NCBI GenBank assembly: GCA_037447655.1
Contig: JBBHKE010002568.1
Location: 58,816 to 122,815, forward strand
Reading direction: 5' to 3'
DNA from: Zygnema cylindricum
Taxonomy: Eukaryota; Streptophyta; Zygnematophyceae; Zygnematales; Zygnemataceae
DNA length: 64,000 nucleotides
Part shown: piece after piece, positions 11,086 to 22,090 of the stretch
Position numbering within the stretch: the stretch's first letter is position 1
Layout: the number at the start of each line of letters is the position of its first letter
The notes under the pieces: generated by a model
What the model saw: the letters and a program-made list of their open reading frames with translations, nothing else
What the model was told of the DNA's origin: nothing
Databases searched by the model: none
Made by a program: the position numbers and the translations under genes

Positions 11086-12138
11086 AAGTCCTCAGAGTGG
11101 ACAGCTTCCAAGAAACCTCTAGGATAACCCTGACCCCTTTGTGGTTCAACAAGAATAACTCCCACCCTGGCAAACAAAAACTCTGATCACCTTCACCGCT
11201 ATCAAGGGAAGACTTCCTTGAGTCGATAGCAAAAAGAATCGCTGAATTTTCTCCCTTGAGCAGTAAGTTATGGAGAGTCAAAGTTGACCTTTTGTACAGA
11301 AGCTCTCTGGGAGAGAGGGTCCTATCTACCAATTTTTTCTAAGTCCTATCTCTCTCACAAACTCTATCTACTGATGTACCGAACCAATCATATTACCTGT
11401 ACACAAAAGTACAGTTACCGGTGTACTTTCTGTACGGAAACTGTACAACATGGCCTAAAACGCGACACATGTCATATCCGAGTTCGGTCTCGTAATTCCT
11501 AGGGATGCCGCGATCCAACGTAATTTTGCCACGTGTCATCCGATGTGGCGATGACCACAAACTGTCGAGATTCTCTTCCGCGATCTCGGCTTTCTTCTCG
11601 GCCGTTCGATTGAATGTAGATTTCAATCGTAGCCGTCATAAATACATGCGCGGTATTTGTTTCGTTTAAAGAAATAAATACGCGGTACTAGTTTTTTATA
11701 CATACCGTAATCCGTACTTTAACATAATTGGATCTATGTATCCCGTAAACAGTTTTAGTTAAATGAATTATCCTACGTAATAATAGTTAAATAAATATCA
11801 AACCCTATATCGTATATCGTTACACTTAGACTTAATGGTTAGGACTATCGGCTACTGGATATCCAACAATCCGCAGGTACTACGGTCAAATCTTGGTTCT
11901 GACTTCAACCCTTTTAGTAATTAGTAAATAAACTTATCGGTAAATAAACTTATTTATTTCCTGTAAACCTCTAGATAGCCTAGTAGGCAGCCATGGCTCT
12001 AGCTTCCACTCCAACTTCCCAGTGACTCCGACAAGTGTGGGAGTTGGAGAGAGAAGTTAGAAATAGACTGCCTCGGCTTCTTTCTGTATTTTAATTTAGA
12101 CTTAGAAAATACTTAAAAATGAACCATTAATTTCTACA
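11066..12138 (-). mobile_element. 5' LTR of element B
   Basis: A 1073-bp LTR homologous to 5683-6744, with small indels. It carries the same palindrome and stem-loop (about 11991-12060), a B-box-like GGTCAAATCTTGG near 11892 and a TTTT run after it. The pair has visibly diverged, so the insertion is not recent. Confidence 0.9.
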
Positions 12139-14570
12139 CATGTTCGTAAGGTGTTGGACAAAAGAGTTCTTCCATTAGGGGTGGAGCATGTGGTCCAAAT
12201 TGTGGCAGATTCTGCTCGTGTCAACAAAGCGGCAGCCTCCTTGCTCATGAGCAAGTACCCTTCTGTGACGTGGACGCCATGTTGTGCCCACATTTTGAAC
12301 CTATTATGGGAGGATTGGGGCAAGTTGTCTTTTATCTCGACACCTGTCAGAGAGGCAAAGGAGGTGTTCAGATTTAGCACAAACCACAATATGATTGTAG
12401 CCATCTTCAACAAAATCTCGACTCTCCGACTTTTGAAACCTTGAGAGAGTGGGTTCGCAACAAACTTTATCATGCTCTAAAGGTTTTTAGAGGTGAACAA
12501 TAGCCTCGAGCGTTTAATGTTTGATGATGACTACGGGCAATGGATGGGCAAGCCTGCATACAAGTCCGAGGGGACTAAGATCAAGGCCACATTTTGAGCA
12601 TGGGATTTTGGATAAGAGTGAAAAAAGTTGTGACAGTTTCAGAGCCTATGGTACGATTGATAAGGGAGTGTGACAAAAGGGTCCCAAAAATGGGGAAGGT
12701 TTATTATGGTTTTCACATGATTGGTCAATACTTAAATAATATATCAACCAATGGACGAGAAGGATATTCCGAAAGAGTGCACGTTTTGGAGGAGTTAAAG
12801 GAATCTTGGTTGGCTAGATGGGGGGTGGCATATAGCCCCATACATGCAGCCGGCTATGTACTTGACCCCGAGTACCAAAGTTTTGAATATGGGCAAGAGA
12901 ACGATATAATAGTCATGGAAGGCTTCCACACTATCATTCAGAGGATGTTACCGCGTGTGGCACACCAGACCGCGGCCTTCATTGAGTTAACTAAGTATAG
13001 GGGTTTTGAGGGTGTAATTGGTGTTGTTTTGAAATGTTAGTTTCGTGCGTACGCGACATTTTGTGCGCACGCGATGTTTCGTGCTTAATTTATTAAATGA
13101 ATTTATTGTGGAGGTTGGAATGGTTTCGCGGATTGGGGGAGTGAATGTACGGATGTATATTGTTTCGCGACAAACGAAATATAAATTGAGTGGCGCGGAA
13201 TGTTTAATTGAAATGGACGGCGGATCGCGAAGCGATCCAATTCGAAATATTTGAAGGGTTTGAAAATGTACGATGGGCGTACGAAACATAATGCGACTGA
13301 CATCATTATGAAAAAGGACGCCACAAGTACGGAGCGTCTTATTCGGCAAGTGGACTTGAATGCACTTCGTGATGTCATAAGATATTTGACGACTTACGTG
13401 GATTTCGTTTGGATTTTGTGACCATGCGGAATTGCGTCAATCACACAATGTTTATTTTGGACGATCCGGATTCTTTGAAAAAATATAAGGAATCTCGTTG
13501 AGTGACGTAGCTTGACTCAACATACGATTTTGTGAGATTGTGTGTACGTGTAAATATTTGGTCGAACATTGTTTTGTCTTTTTGTGTATTAAGTATTAGT
13601 GTAGGTTTACTCACTTTGACATACCTTGAAGTATTCGGGTATACCAACATTAATAGAGGTATCTGGTAGATAGCGTACGGCTGGTATGCCTCTGTACACT
13701 CAACAGTAAGCTCTTGTATATATTTGTAGGACTTAGTCATTTCAGGATTTAGGAACTTTTGGACCAAAAACTGTTTATGGTTGTTTTTGGTAATTTTATC
13801 TGAGGATTTCTCTCAGATCTGTTGGCAGAATTATCTGAAATTCTGTATGTGTGTTCCTCTTTATATTTTTAATATTGTCACAGATTTTCAGGCCTATTGT
13901 GTGCCTGGTCTGTATTTTAATTCATTGTGAAGTTAGTCTGTTTTATCAAAGATCTGGCAGACTGTTTTTCTGCAACTTTGACTAGATGATGTGATCACTC
14001 TGTTTATTATATTTGTCTGAAACTTTTTGAGGTTATTCTATAGCCTATATACTATATGTTAATGTAGTTTCAGCTTGTTTTGTTATTTCTGTAGAATTCT
14101 GTGTTCATTCAAAGTAGGCTGTTTTTGGGTAGTCTGTGGTGCTTCCGAGGGTGAATCCATGGCTAGAAATGGCTATGGACAACAATTGGAAGGAAGGTAA
14201 CATTAGCGTGTGCTAATATGATTTCAAGGTGGAAGTGGTGGCAATTGTTGGGGCTGTCACGCCTATCTTGCACGGGGTAGCAACTAGTGTCCTTGCCCAA
14301 TGCTTGGTTGCCAGCTCATGTGAGAGGAATTGGTCAACCTATGACCATATTCATTCTTAAAAACGGAACAGACTGACGGCTGGGAGGGCCAATGACCTGG
14401 TTTGGGTCTTTAGCAATTTGAGGTTAGCACACCAAACCATGGATGCTAGCTTTAAAGAGGCTATGATAGCATAGGAAGAGGAAGGGGGGGTAGTGGGAGA
14501 GGAGGGGGTTGTAGTGGAAGAGGAGTCAGTCCTTAACATGGATGACTTAGATTTACGGTAAAGAGGTTAG
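12139..14570 (+). pseudogene. hAT-family transposase relic (DUF659 type), broken
   Basis: 12151-12444 encodes a DUF659-like part (VVQIVADSARVNKAA, then SVTWTPCCAHILNLL, the usual TPC-AAH motif). 12445-13040 continues in shifted frames through SWLARWGVAYSPIHAAGYVLDPEY. The C-terminal hAT dimerisation signature reappears at 14300-14390 (ASSCERNWSTYDHIH then KRNRLT). Between them, 13041-14210 holds about 1.2 kb not explained by the transposase. No start, several stops and a missing N-terminus, cut by element B, mean it is inactive. No TIRs were found for it. Confidence 0.8.
13225..13500 (+). other. unidentified coding-like stretch inside the hAT relic
   Basis: About 65 codons without a stop (containing KMYDGRTKHNATDIIMKKD and RLIRQVDLNALRDVIRYL), then a frameshift into another coding-looking run (DFVTMRNCVNHTMFILDDPD) ending near 13500. 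Composition looks like protein rather than noise. I do not recognise it. It may be part of a second element inserted in the hAT relic. Confidence 0.3.
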
Positions 14571-15448
14571 TAGCTCCATTCACGGTCGTTAATGACTTGA
14601 CCAAAGTTGTATGTGTTACTTTTGCCATTTCCCTCATAGGTATACAAAAACGGTTATTTTTGCTTCAATTATAAATTCATCATTTTTCAATGTTAAAATC
14701 TTGTAACATGGCGATTTTTTGCTTCAATTGTCGATTTTAAAATATTATATGTGAGCATGCTGTAATGCTGAACCAACGACGAGGCAGCCTGGTCGTTGAC
14801 TGCTGGTTCACTATAACACTATTTCAACGACGAGGGAGTCTGGTCGCTGGTTGCTGGTTCATTATTTCGTTGATGAGGCACCGACACCGCTGGTAAACTT
14901 TGGAGCATAGTGGTATCGATTAATATTTAATACTTTAATCGTTTAATATGTCGTATCGTGTTTTATTTTGTTTTTTTTTTTTTTTTGAGTTTTGCATATT
15001 TTTATTATATAATAAGTCAAAGTTGGTCAACGCATTTTAAAAAATGTGAAATTTTGAATAATGCGCATATGCATTTTTTTTTCATAATACTTTACTGTGC
15101 ACATAGTACGAATGAAACATCTATGCTTAGAAATAAGGGATATAGTCCACGGCGAATGAGCGATGATAATTTAGCAAGTGGCAAAGGCCATGTGCCTTCA
15201 AATCCACCAAAACTCTTTATCCTCAGACGCTCTTTTTGCCACCCATTGACCTCGTGGCGCAATTCGCACAATGGTTAAGTTCGCACATGTAGATTTTAAA
15301 ATTTATTATGTTTCTACAAATCTTAACTTTCATACGACGGTGAAGATATGACGTTCTAATTTTGTGCTTTTAAGAAACTCGAATATTCTAAGTGTTTGAA
15401 AAGGAACATACGTGGTACAACCTCAAACACACTTATATGTGATTACTG
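14571..15448. other. AT-rich stretch, no gene seen
   Basis: Contains a short inverted pair of direct repeats around 14775-14870 (CAACGACGAGG...GGTCG, twice) and poly(T) at 14970-14986. No coding frame or RNA gene is supported here. Confidence 0.5.
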
Positions 15449-15700
15449 TGTAATTCTGTGACCTCTATTTGCCCACAGAAGGTCCAACTTATATAAAGCC
15501 TCTAGTATAATATTTGCCCGTTTGACTTTCCCACTAAATAAGTGTCACCTTGGCACGCAAATATTTTGACCACCTTCACCCTTGTGAAGGCCCGACTCCC
15601 CTGAGTCGAACGCAAAAAGAATTAATGAATTTGCTCCTCTTAGCATTTAGGTTATGGCTTGCCAAAGATGGCCTATAAATACAAAAGGTCTCTCATAGAC
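15449..15700 (-). mobile_element. LTR relic, 5'-of-print part only
   Basis: Begins TGTAATTCTGTGACCTC, close to the start of LTR C (TGCAATTCTGTGTCCTCC), and carries the inverted repeats CCTTCAC...GTGAAGG and GACTC...GAGTC and the sequence AAAAAGAAT...TTTGCTCC shared with LTR B. It is truncated near 15700 and lacks an end. Confidence 0.7.
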
Positions 15701-15964
15701 TATTCCCACCGGAAAAAAATCACTTCCGCAACAGACGGACGTTCGAATAATGTACGGCTTTCCGAGCACCAACTTTGTAGATTTCGGAAGTTCTCGGAAA
15801 ACTGTACAAATATTGCCGGATATAGAAGTAGGGTAAAAGTTGCGTCTTTCTGTGAAACAGGCCAACGGTAACCTGAAAAGCTAACGTAGGAAAAAAACAT
15901 CCGAACGGCTACTTCATTGTACTCGCACGAAAAAAAAGTCCATCTTAACAACCACCGTCTATGT

Positions 15965-16350
15965 CCTTTGAACATTCGTTTTCTCTCTCTCCCTCTTTTT
16001 CTCCCTTTCTCCCTCCCTCTCTCTCTCCTTCTCCCTCTCCCTCTCCCTCTCTCTCTCCCTCTCCCTCTCCCTCCCTCTCCCTCTCCCTCTCCCTCTCCCT
16101 CTCCCTCTCCCTCTCCCTCTCCCTCCCTCTCCCTCTCCCTCTCCCTCTCCCTCTCCCTCTCCCTCTCCCTCTCCCTCTCCCTCTCCCTCTCCCTCTCCCT
16201 CTCCCTCTCCCTCTCCCTCTCCCTCTCCCTCTCCCTCTCCCTCTCCCTCTCTCTCCTTCCCCCCAACCCTCTCTCCCTCTGAACCCCCCTCTCTCTCACT
16301 CTCTTTTTCTCTTTCGTGTTTCACTCTCTCTCTCTCCCTCCTCTCTCTCT
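15965..16350. repeat. long CT microsatellite, (CTCTCC)n core
   Basis: Almost pure pyrimidine for about 385 bp, with a CTCTCC hexamer core at 16080-16245. It ends about 26 bases before the acceptor of the helicase exon at 16377, so it acts as, or extends, that intron's pyrimidine tract. Its long reading frames on both strands are artefacts of the hexamer. Confidence 0.95.
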
Positions 16351-16376
16351 TTCATTGGGGATGTTTAATGCTTTAG

Positions 16377-17864
16377 AGCCGAGGATATCGGTTTTGTGTT
16401 TCCCACGGCCACTCAAATCGCTGCATTGCCGCTCGGATTCGCTCGTCGCGATTTTGTGATTCACGCACAGGCAAGTCTTTCAACTAGACCTCTCAAGTTT
16501 TTTGTTTGATTGTTTGTTTTTTTTCGAGCGTGATTAATTGAAGGTTTAAGTGTTAAATTGTGTGAAGTCTCACACCGCGTGCTTCATTGGTTGGAAAAAG
16601 CATAGAGATTAGACTTAAATGCGAAAAAGTGTGATTTACATTTTAGTTGTGGACAATATAAATGTATGATTAAACTCATGTTGAAATCATTATAGTAATT
16701 TCTGGGTTTTCTGGGTCACTTATATGTAGTGGAGCTGAGAGGTTAGTTGGATACTAGTCATGGCTGTGATTAATTAGTTGGAATTTTATTATTAAAAAAG
16801 CAACAGTTATTAAGTCTACAGTTAAAGTTATGTAGGTAAATGCAAAATCAACTCAACTCGGTTCAACTCAAACACTTATTGAGTCAGTTTTATCAATATA
16901 TACTTTAGTCACCTTTAATTCAGTTGATTTTTAACTAACCTTTTCCAACTAAATTCAGAATTTGTTTAATCCATTAGACTTTACGTTAAGCATTACCCTT
17001 GAGTTAAAAATTAACCTTTAAGCTAAGCACAGCCTTTGCTTTAAGAATAACCTCTGAGTTCAGTATATTGAGTGATTCATAACCTTTAGTTAAGAACGTT
17101 GAAGTTAAGAACAACTTTTGAGTCAAGCATAGCCTTTGGGTTAAGAAAACCTTTGAGTTAAGACTAACCTTTTGGTTTAAAAATAACCTCTATCAAGGAG
17201 TTACGCATAAACTTTGTGGAAAGAATAACCTTGAATAACCTTTGAGTCAAGAATAGCCTTTGAAGAGAGATAACAGTTCGAAGAGAGATAACGGTTCGAA
17301 TAGAGATAATAGTTTGAATAGAGATAATAGTTCGAAGCGAGGTAATAGTTTGTCGAAGAGAAATAATAGTTCGAAGGGTGATAGTGGTTCGAAGAGAGAA
17401 AACAGCTTGAAGAGAGATATCAGTTTGAAGAGAGATAATAGTTACAGTTCAAAGAGAGATGATAGTTGGAAGAACGACATAGTTTGAAGCGAGATAACAG
17501 TTGGAAGAGAGGTAACAGTTTGAAGAGCAATAACAGTTGGAAGAGAGATAGCACTTTGAAGCGGGATAACAGTTGGAAGAGAGGTAACAGTTTGAAGAGA
17601 AGTAACAGTTTAAAGGGAGATAACAGTTTGAAGAGAGACAACAGTTCGAAGAGAGATAACAGTTTGAAGAGAGATAACAGTTTGGAGTGAGATAGAGAGA
17701 TTATAGTTCGAAGAGAGAGAATGGTTAATGGTTGGAGAGAGATAACAGTCTGCAGAGGGTTTTGGATTGGCTTGGGGCAGACAGGCTCCGGCAAGACTTT
17801 GGCCTACCTCCTACCGCTATTAGCGAGGATAGACGGGAAGAGAGCCGCAGTTCAGGTAGTCGTG
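16377..17864 (+). CDS. DEAD-box RNA helicase, two exons only (RH58-like)
   Basis: Exon 1, 16377-16470, follows an acceptor (GCTTTAG) and encodes the Q-motif region: EDIGFVFPTATQ, then ALPLGFARRDFVIHAQ. Exon 2, 17781-17864, encodes motif I TGSGKT followed by LAYLLPLLARIDGKRAAVQ and ends at a GT donor. The exon 1 donor is CAG|GCAAGT, a GC-AG intron. Joining them gives an unbroken HAQ-TGSGKT, the Walker A context of DEAD-box ATPases. The wording is closest to plant RH58, which I recall as a plastid-targeted member. Neither upstream exons nor the following PTREL exon could be found, so this is either a gene with very long introns or a truncated copy. Confidence 0.72.
16975..17258 (+). repeat. degenerate minisatellite, about 18-24 bp unit
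   Basis: Repeated variants of AATAACCTTTGAGTTAAG inside the helicase intron. Unit length varies and identity is low. It directly precedes a different, cleaner array at 17262. Confidence 0.7.
17262..17694 (+). repeat. 18-bp minisatellite (GAAGAGAGATAACAGTTY)
   Basis: About two dozen 18-bp units, mostly in register. Because 18 is a multiple of three, a frame stays open and would encode K-R-D-N-S-L-type hexapeptides, but it lies inside the intron between the two helicase exons and has no gene signals of its own. Confidence 0.9.
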
Positions 17865-19110
17865 GTAAACTAATATACTCTTGTTCTTGGTTCATGTCAT
17901 TGTTGTAGGTTTCGAGAGTTGGAATCAATTTTGTCCTATTTCAAGTTCGTTCCCTTATCATTTTCTTATCATTTTTTGTGTGTTTTTGTGTCATTGCAGA
18001 TGACGAAATAGTTGACAGATGTACCTACTCTCTCTTGGAGTACATCTTTGTCTATTATGTTTTCTGAAACAAGTTGGACGAATCGTTATCGTTCCGTTCT
18101 TCAGTCGAATGTCCTGAGAAGGTCTGTCGCATTAGTCATGTTTAGTTTTATTCATTGAAGACGACTAGTACAGACCATGAATGGAGGAAGAAGGAAGGAA
18201 GGAAGGTTTTGCAGGAAGTCATCGTACATTGTTTGTTTGTAATTATTCTAACCCGTCTAGATCTCGATCGAACCTTGTGGAAAAATTATTTTGCACAAAA
18301 TAGTTGTTGCATCAAAAATGTTTGTATTTTAATCGAGTCTAGGGCGACACTTGTCAACTTGTCCATGTGTTGCGATAGTCAATAAATCATTATCATTAGT
18401 AGGCATTGTTGGTCTAGGATTCTTTCAAGTAACAATTTTGACTCCAGACTCGAGAGAACCAGTAGTTTTCTTAAACAGTATCATGGTACTAAACGTAATC
18501 TGTGTTTTCTTGTGGTTCTTAAGTGAATGGATCATACCGAGCCGTGATGCAAGTGTGTTGTTGTCAAAAGATTTGACAAATTGATTTCCCCTTATATTTC
18601 CCATTTGCTTTCATACGTATATCCACTTTTCTCTCTGCTTTCTTTTTCATCGCTTTGATCCTTATTTTTGCTTGTGATTAACTTTCAATAATTGTGTGGT
18701 TTTCTGTCGTTATTAGTGTAGTTTCTTGTCATTTATAGTGTGGTTGTTTGTCGTTAGTAGTGCAGTTTTTGACATTAATAGTTTTTTTGCCGTTAAAAGT
18801 GCGGTTTTTGACATTGGTAGAGTGGTTTTTTGCTGTTAACAATATTGTTTTTTTTCGTTAACAATGTAATTTTTTGTTGTTAACAGTATGGTTTTGGGTC
18901 ATTTACATCCGTGGCTTTCTGTCATTAACCGTGTGAAATTTGTCATTCTTCGTTGGTTTTTTGTCAAAAATAATGTGGATTAATAAGCTGATTATTCGTC
19001 TTCAATAGTGAAGTTTTTTGTCTTCAGTGACGTTTTTTGTCTTCAATAGTGTGGTTTTTTGTCAGTCATAGTATGTTTTTCTTTTCATTCACTGTGTGGT
19101 TTTATATTTT
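17865..19110. repeat. no gene seen; AT-rich minisatellite at 18690-19110
   Basis: 17865-18690 shows no supported exon. From about 18690 a degenerate tandem unit of roughly 24 bp (TAGTGTGGTTTTTTGTCATTAA type) repeats to about 19110. I searched here for the next helicase exon (PTREL) and did not find it. Confidence 0.6.
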
Positions 19111-19239
19111 TCATCCACCAAGTGCAATTATATTATTTTGTGCGCCTTATTAGTTAGTACCTTTTTTGGATCCTGCGTCCAAGCCTCGTCCCTTCGATTT
19201 TGTCCCCCTTTGGTCCCTTCGATTAAATCTCTGCACAAT

Positions 19240-19445
19240 CGCAAGAAATGCGAAACAGTTGCTTTCTGCAGAATCGCAGAAAAATCCGCAGAATCGGAGA
19301 ATCTCAGAATCTGCAGAATCTCCGAATTGCAGAATCTGCAGAGTTTCAGAAACCGAGGAACCAGAGAATCCAGAAACTCAGAGAATAAAACGAGTCAGAG
19401 AATCGCAGACTCAGCGAAGCGGAGAATCTTTTGTCTGCAAAGACA
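19240..19445. repeat. short-unit repeat, CAGAATCTG type
   Basis: Many interspersed copies of GCAGAATC and CTCAGAATCTG at about 8-11 bp spacing. The overlapping reading frames (19096-19567) are explained by this repeat and are not called as genes. Confidence 0.7.
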
Positions 19446-19604
19446 AAAACAATGCAATTTTGTTAATTGCACGTCAAAAAAACAAACACACAGATTTCTG
19501 CGAAGAGATAAAAAACGCCAAAAAAATACCTAAAAACTCGAGGCAGAAAGCCAGTGACAAGCCTTAAGAAAAAGAAGAAAAAGGTGTACAATAATTCTAA
19601 CCCT

Positions 19605-20122
19605 TAAAAAAAAAAAAAAAACCAACGAACAAAAAAGGAGCTCACTTCTTGAAAAAAAATTCTACAAGTTCAAAAAAAGTTTATATTTTTAATGTATCAA
19701 GTTTCCGTGTCTAAAATTACAATTCTGATGGTTAACAAAACCGGAGAGAGGAGGGAGGGAGGGAGGGAGAGAGAGAGAGAGAGAGAGGGAGAAAGAGAGT
19801 GAGGGAGAGAGGAGAGAGAGGGAGAGAGAGGGAGAGAGTGGGAGAGAGAGGGAGAGAGGGAGAGAGGGGGGGAGGGAGAGAGGAAGACAGAGAACCATCA
19901 GAAATGACAACCCTAAAAAAAAATGTACACGTACCCGTCTTAGTTTTTACAGCCACTGTAGACTGGTGGAGAAGAATACATGTTAAAAAATCTTGTCAAA
20001 AACTCTTGTTTAAACGCTTCATAAAAACGTTTTTATTATCTTATAATAATAAAAAATAAGTAAAAGATGGCGATTCACGAGTGTGAAAGATAACCTAAAA
20101 TGGTATAAATAATATTTATATA

Positions 20123-20157
<35 letters not shown>

Positions 20158-20302
20158 AGACAAAAAAAAACGAGCTGGTCGATAGGAGGGACCAAATAAA
20201 ATGGACAAATGGACAGGTGACGATAAGTAGGAGCTGGAGCAGAGGAGAACAGAGGGGCGGAAGGGAAGACGGGGGCGTTTTAGTAAGTTTGAAAAACTGC
20301 AG
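19605..20302. repeat. simple repeats: poly(A), GA tract, poly(A)
   Basis: A-runs at about 19605-19620 and 20125-20156, and a GA/GGGA tract at 19743-19885. No coding or RNA feature was seen in the remaining sequence. Confidence 0.85.
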
Positions 20303-20581
20303 GATAGTTCAAAAGTAGGTGAAAGTAGGCCCATACAATATGCCTATTGTACGCAAAACATACAATATGACCTTAAGACCCATATTGTATTGGCCGCAAA
20401 ATGACAGAGAAAAAGTAACAGGGTTGAGTTGTACATCGTTCGATAGAGAATTAAACGTCATCGGACGGTCGCTGATCAAAGTAGCGATCAAAGTAGCGAT
20501 CTAAGAAGATCACATGAAAAGCCCATAACACAACTTGCGCCCACCAAAGGCCTACGATAAAACGCCTACTTTTGAACTATG
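20303..20581. mobile_element. hAT-like MITE (CATAGTTCAAAAGTAGG family), copy 1
   Basis: Inverted ends GATAGTTCAAAAGTAGG and CCTACTTTTGAACTATG, with the internal motif CCATACAATATG...CATATTGTATTGG shared with the copies at 31327 and 41600. The left terminal base has mutated and no target duplication can be seen, so this copy is older or was inserted differently. Confidence 0.8.
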
Positions 20582-20689
20582 GTTTTCGCGCCTATGTTTG
20601 ATGACGTCGAAGCGTGTGACGTGTCACGTGACACCTTCAATCGGAGTTACGTGCCAAAATTTTGGTGTGAACAAAGACCCGTTTTCCGA

Positions 20690-21445
20690 TGAGTTCTCGG
20701 AAAATCATCTGAATGGGCAAAAAGTTACAAATGCTCCGGTGGGTATAGGCTATCAGAGAGAGGCGCCTCAAAAAATTTCTAAGTCCTAAATCCCTCTCTG
20801 AACCTCCTCCTACTGCTACAGTACCTAACCAATCACAAGACTCACAAGACTGTAAGGTACAAGAAGGTACAGATGCCGCTGTACTTCTTTTACGGCCATG
20901 ATACGGCATGGCCGTCCCGCTAACGCCTGTCAGTTCCTGAGCCATTGTCGCTCTCCCCGTAATGTCCGCTGTCTACTCATGCCTTGCCACGTGTCATCCG
21001 CCGACATTTAGCTCACAAACCGCCAAATGTCCACTCCGGTGCGTCGGCTCCACTATGAGCCGTACGATCGGAAACCGACAGTTTAATCACGTCCGTTCAA
21101 ATTGAATGTCGTTTCGTTTCGTAATCCGTTTAATGAAGTATGATAGTTGTTTCAATGTTTAAATAATAAACACGCCGCAATATGTAAGGCTTCATTTCGA
21201 TTACGGATATGGCGTACGCCTATGCCGTACGGCAACTGCCTTGTGGGTCTTAGAATCAAATCTTGGTCTCGGCGCCTAAGTTTTGCAAATAGCTATGCCT
21301 CCTGCTCCCTTTGTCTTCTTGACTGCTTAAGGCAGCCATGGCTGTCTTCGAGTCCTCAGTGACTACGACAAGTGTGAGGACTTAAGAACCTTCATAGACA
21401 GACTGACAAAAGACAGAAAATAGAAATTACTTTTTTCAACATACT
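20690..21445 (-). mobile_element. LTR relic of a third copia LTR family
   Basis: Resembles the LTR of element C throughout (TCTAAGTCCTAAATCCCTCTC at 20779, the CAATCA block, AGCCATGGCT at 21334, and an ending TTTTTCAACA near 21445) but is strongly diverged. It keeps the stem-loop at 21351-21382, with 7-bp perfect arms AGTCCTC/GAGGACT around AGTGACTACGACAAGTGT. The start is uncertain. No internal region accompanies it. Confidence 0.75.
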
Positions 21446-22090
21446 GTTAGTTTCCTTCAGGCTTATCCCTTTCTCTTGTTCCATGTTCTCCGATAATTTA
21501 TCATCGTGCAATTTAAATAAAGCCTATTCACGTATATTTATTTATCACTCCCACTGTTTCTTTAGATATCATCAACAATGATGACAACCAATGGTCCATA
21601 GACAAAGATACAAAGTAAAATAAAATCGATTGTCAAAAGTAAAATGGCATTTTGAAGCCAGATTACATTTCTACTTTTATCAGAATACATGTGAAAAATA
21701 CTTTTTGGTTCACCTTTAAGGCAATAACGTGCAAAACAAGCGAAAATTTATGCGCAAAAACAGCTAATTTTTACAGAAACAGCCTTTAATCGTCATTTAA
21801 CTACAAAGCCCATCTGCAAAATTGCAAAAAGAAAAAAAGACAAGGAAATTTTGAAGGAAATTGTCCTACCCGACAGAAATCTCAAGCCCACCAGTCTTGC
21901 GTTCCTATATTAAACACTAAAAATCCAGAAAAATAATAATAATAAAAGAAAAAATAATGAAAAAAAAAACTACAACTGTGTACAGTAGTTTGTCACTATA
22001 CATCATTCATCACCGGTCTTCTCGATTGAAGGCATGTAAAAAACACAGAAAAACCGTCCATTACAACAACGTTCCAGGACTTTTTTTTTT
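21446..22090 (-). other. 3' flank of the GT14 gene
   Basis: AT-rich sequence immediately downstream of the GT14 stop codon on the minus strand. It probably contains the 3' UTR, but no polyadenylation site could be fixed with confidence. Confidence 0.4.

Larger units (their letters stand above)
5683..12138 (-). mobile_element. Ty1-copia element B with both LTRs
   Basis: Two LTRs in the same orientation (5683-6744, 11066-12138) bracket a minus-strand copia polyprotein: gag, protease, integrase, RT, RNase H. The polypurine tract lies beside the 3' LTR (minus strand AAATAAGGGGAG, plus 6745-6756) and the primer site beside the 5' LTR. Coding regions carry several stops and shifts. The flanks do not match: CAAGG before 5683, CATGT after 12138. 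The left flank is copia element A and the right flank is a hAT relic, so the element probably went through recombination or deletion after insertion. Confidence 0.92.

Noticed and set aside
15700-16368. Long open frames on both strands over the CT microsatellite
   Set aside because: Products of a hexanucleotide repeat with no stop codons; no conserved sequence.
17262-17487. A gene encoding KRDNS repeats
   Set aside because: It is an intronic 18-bp minisatellite with no start context or splice support.
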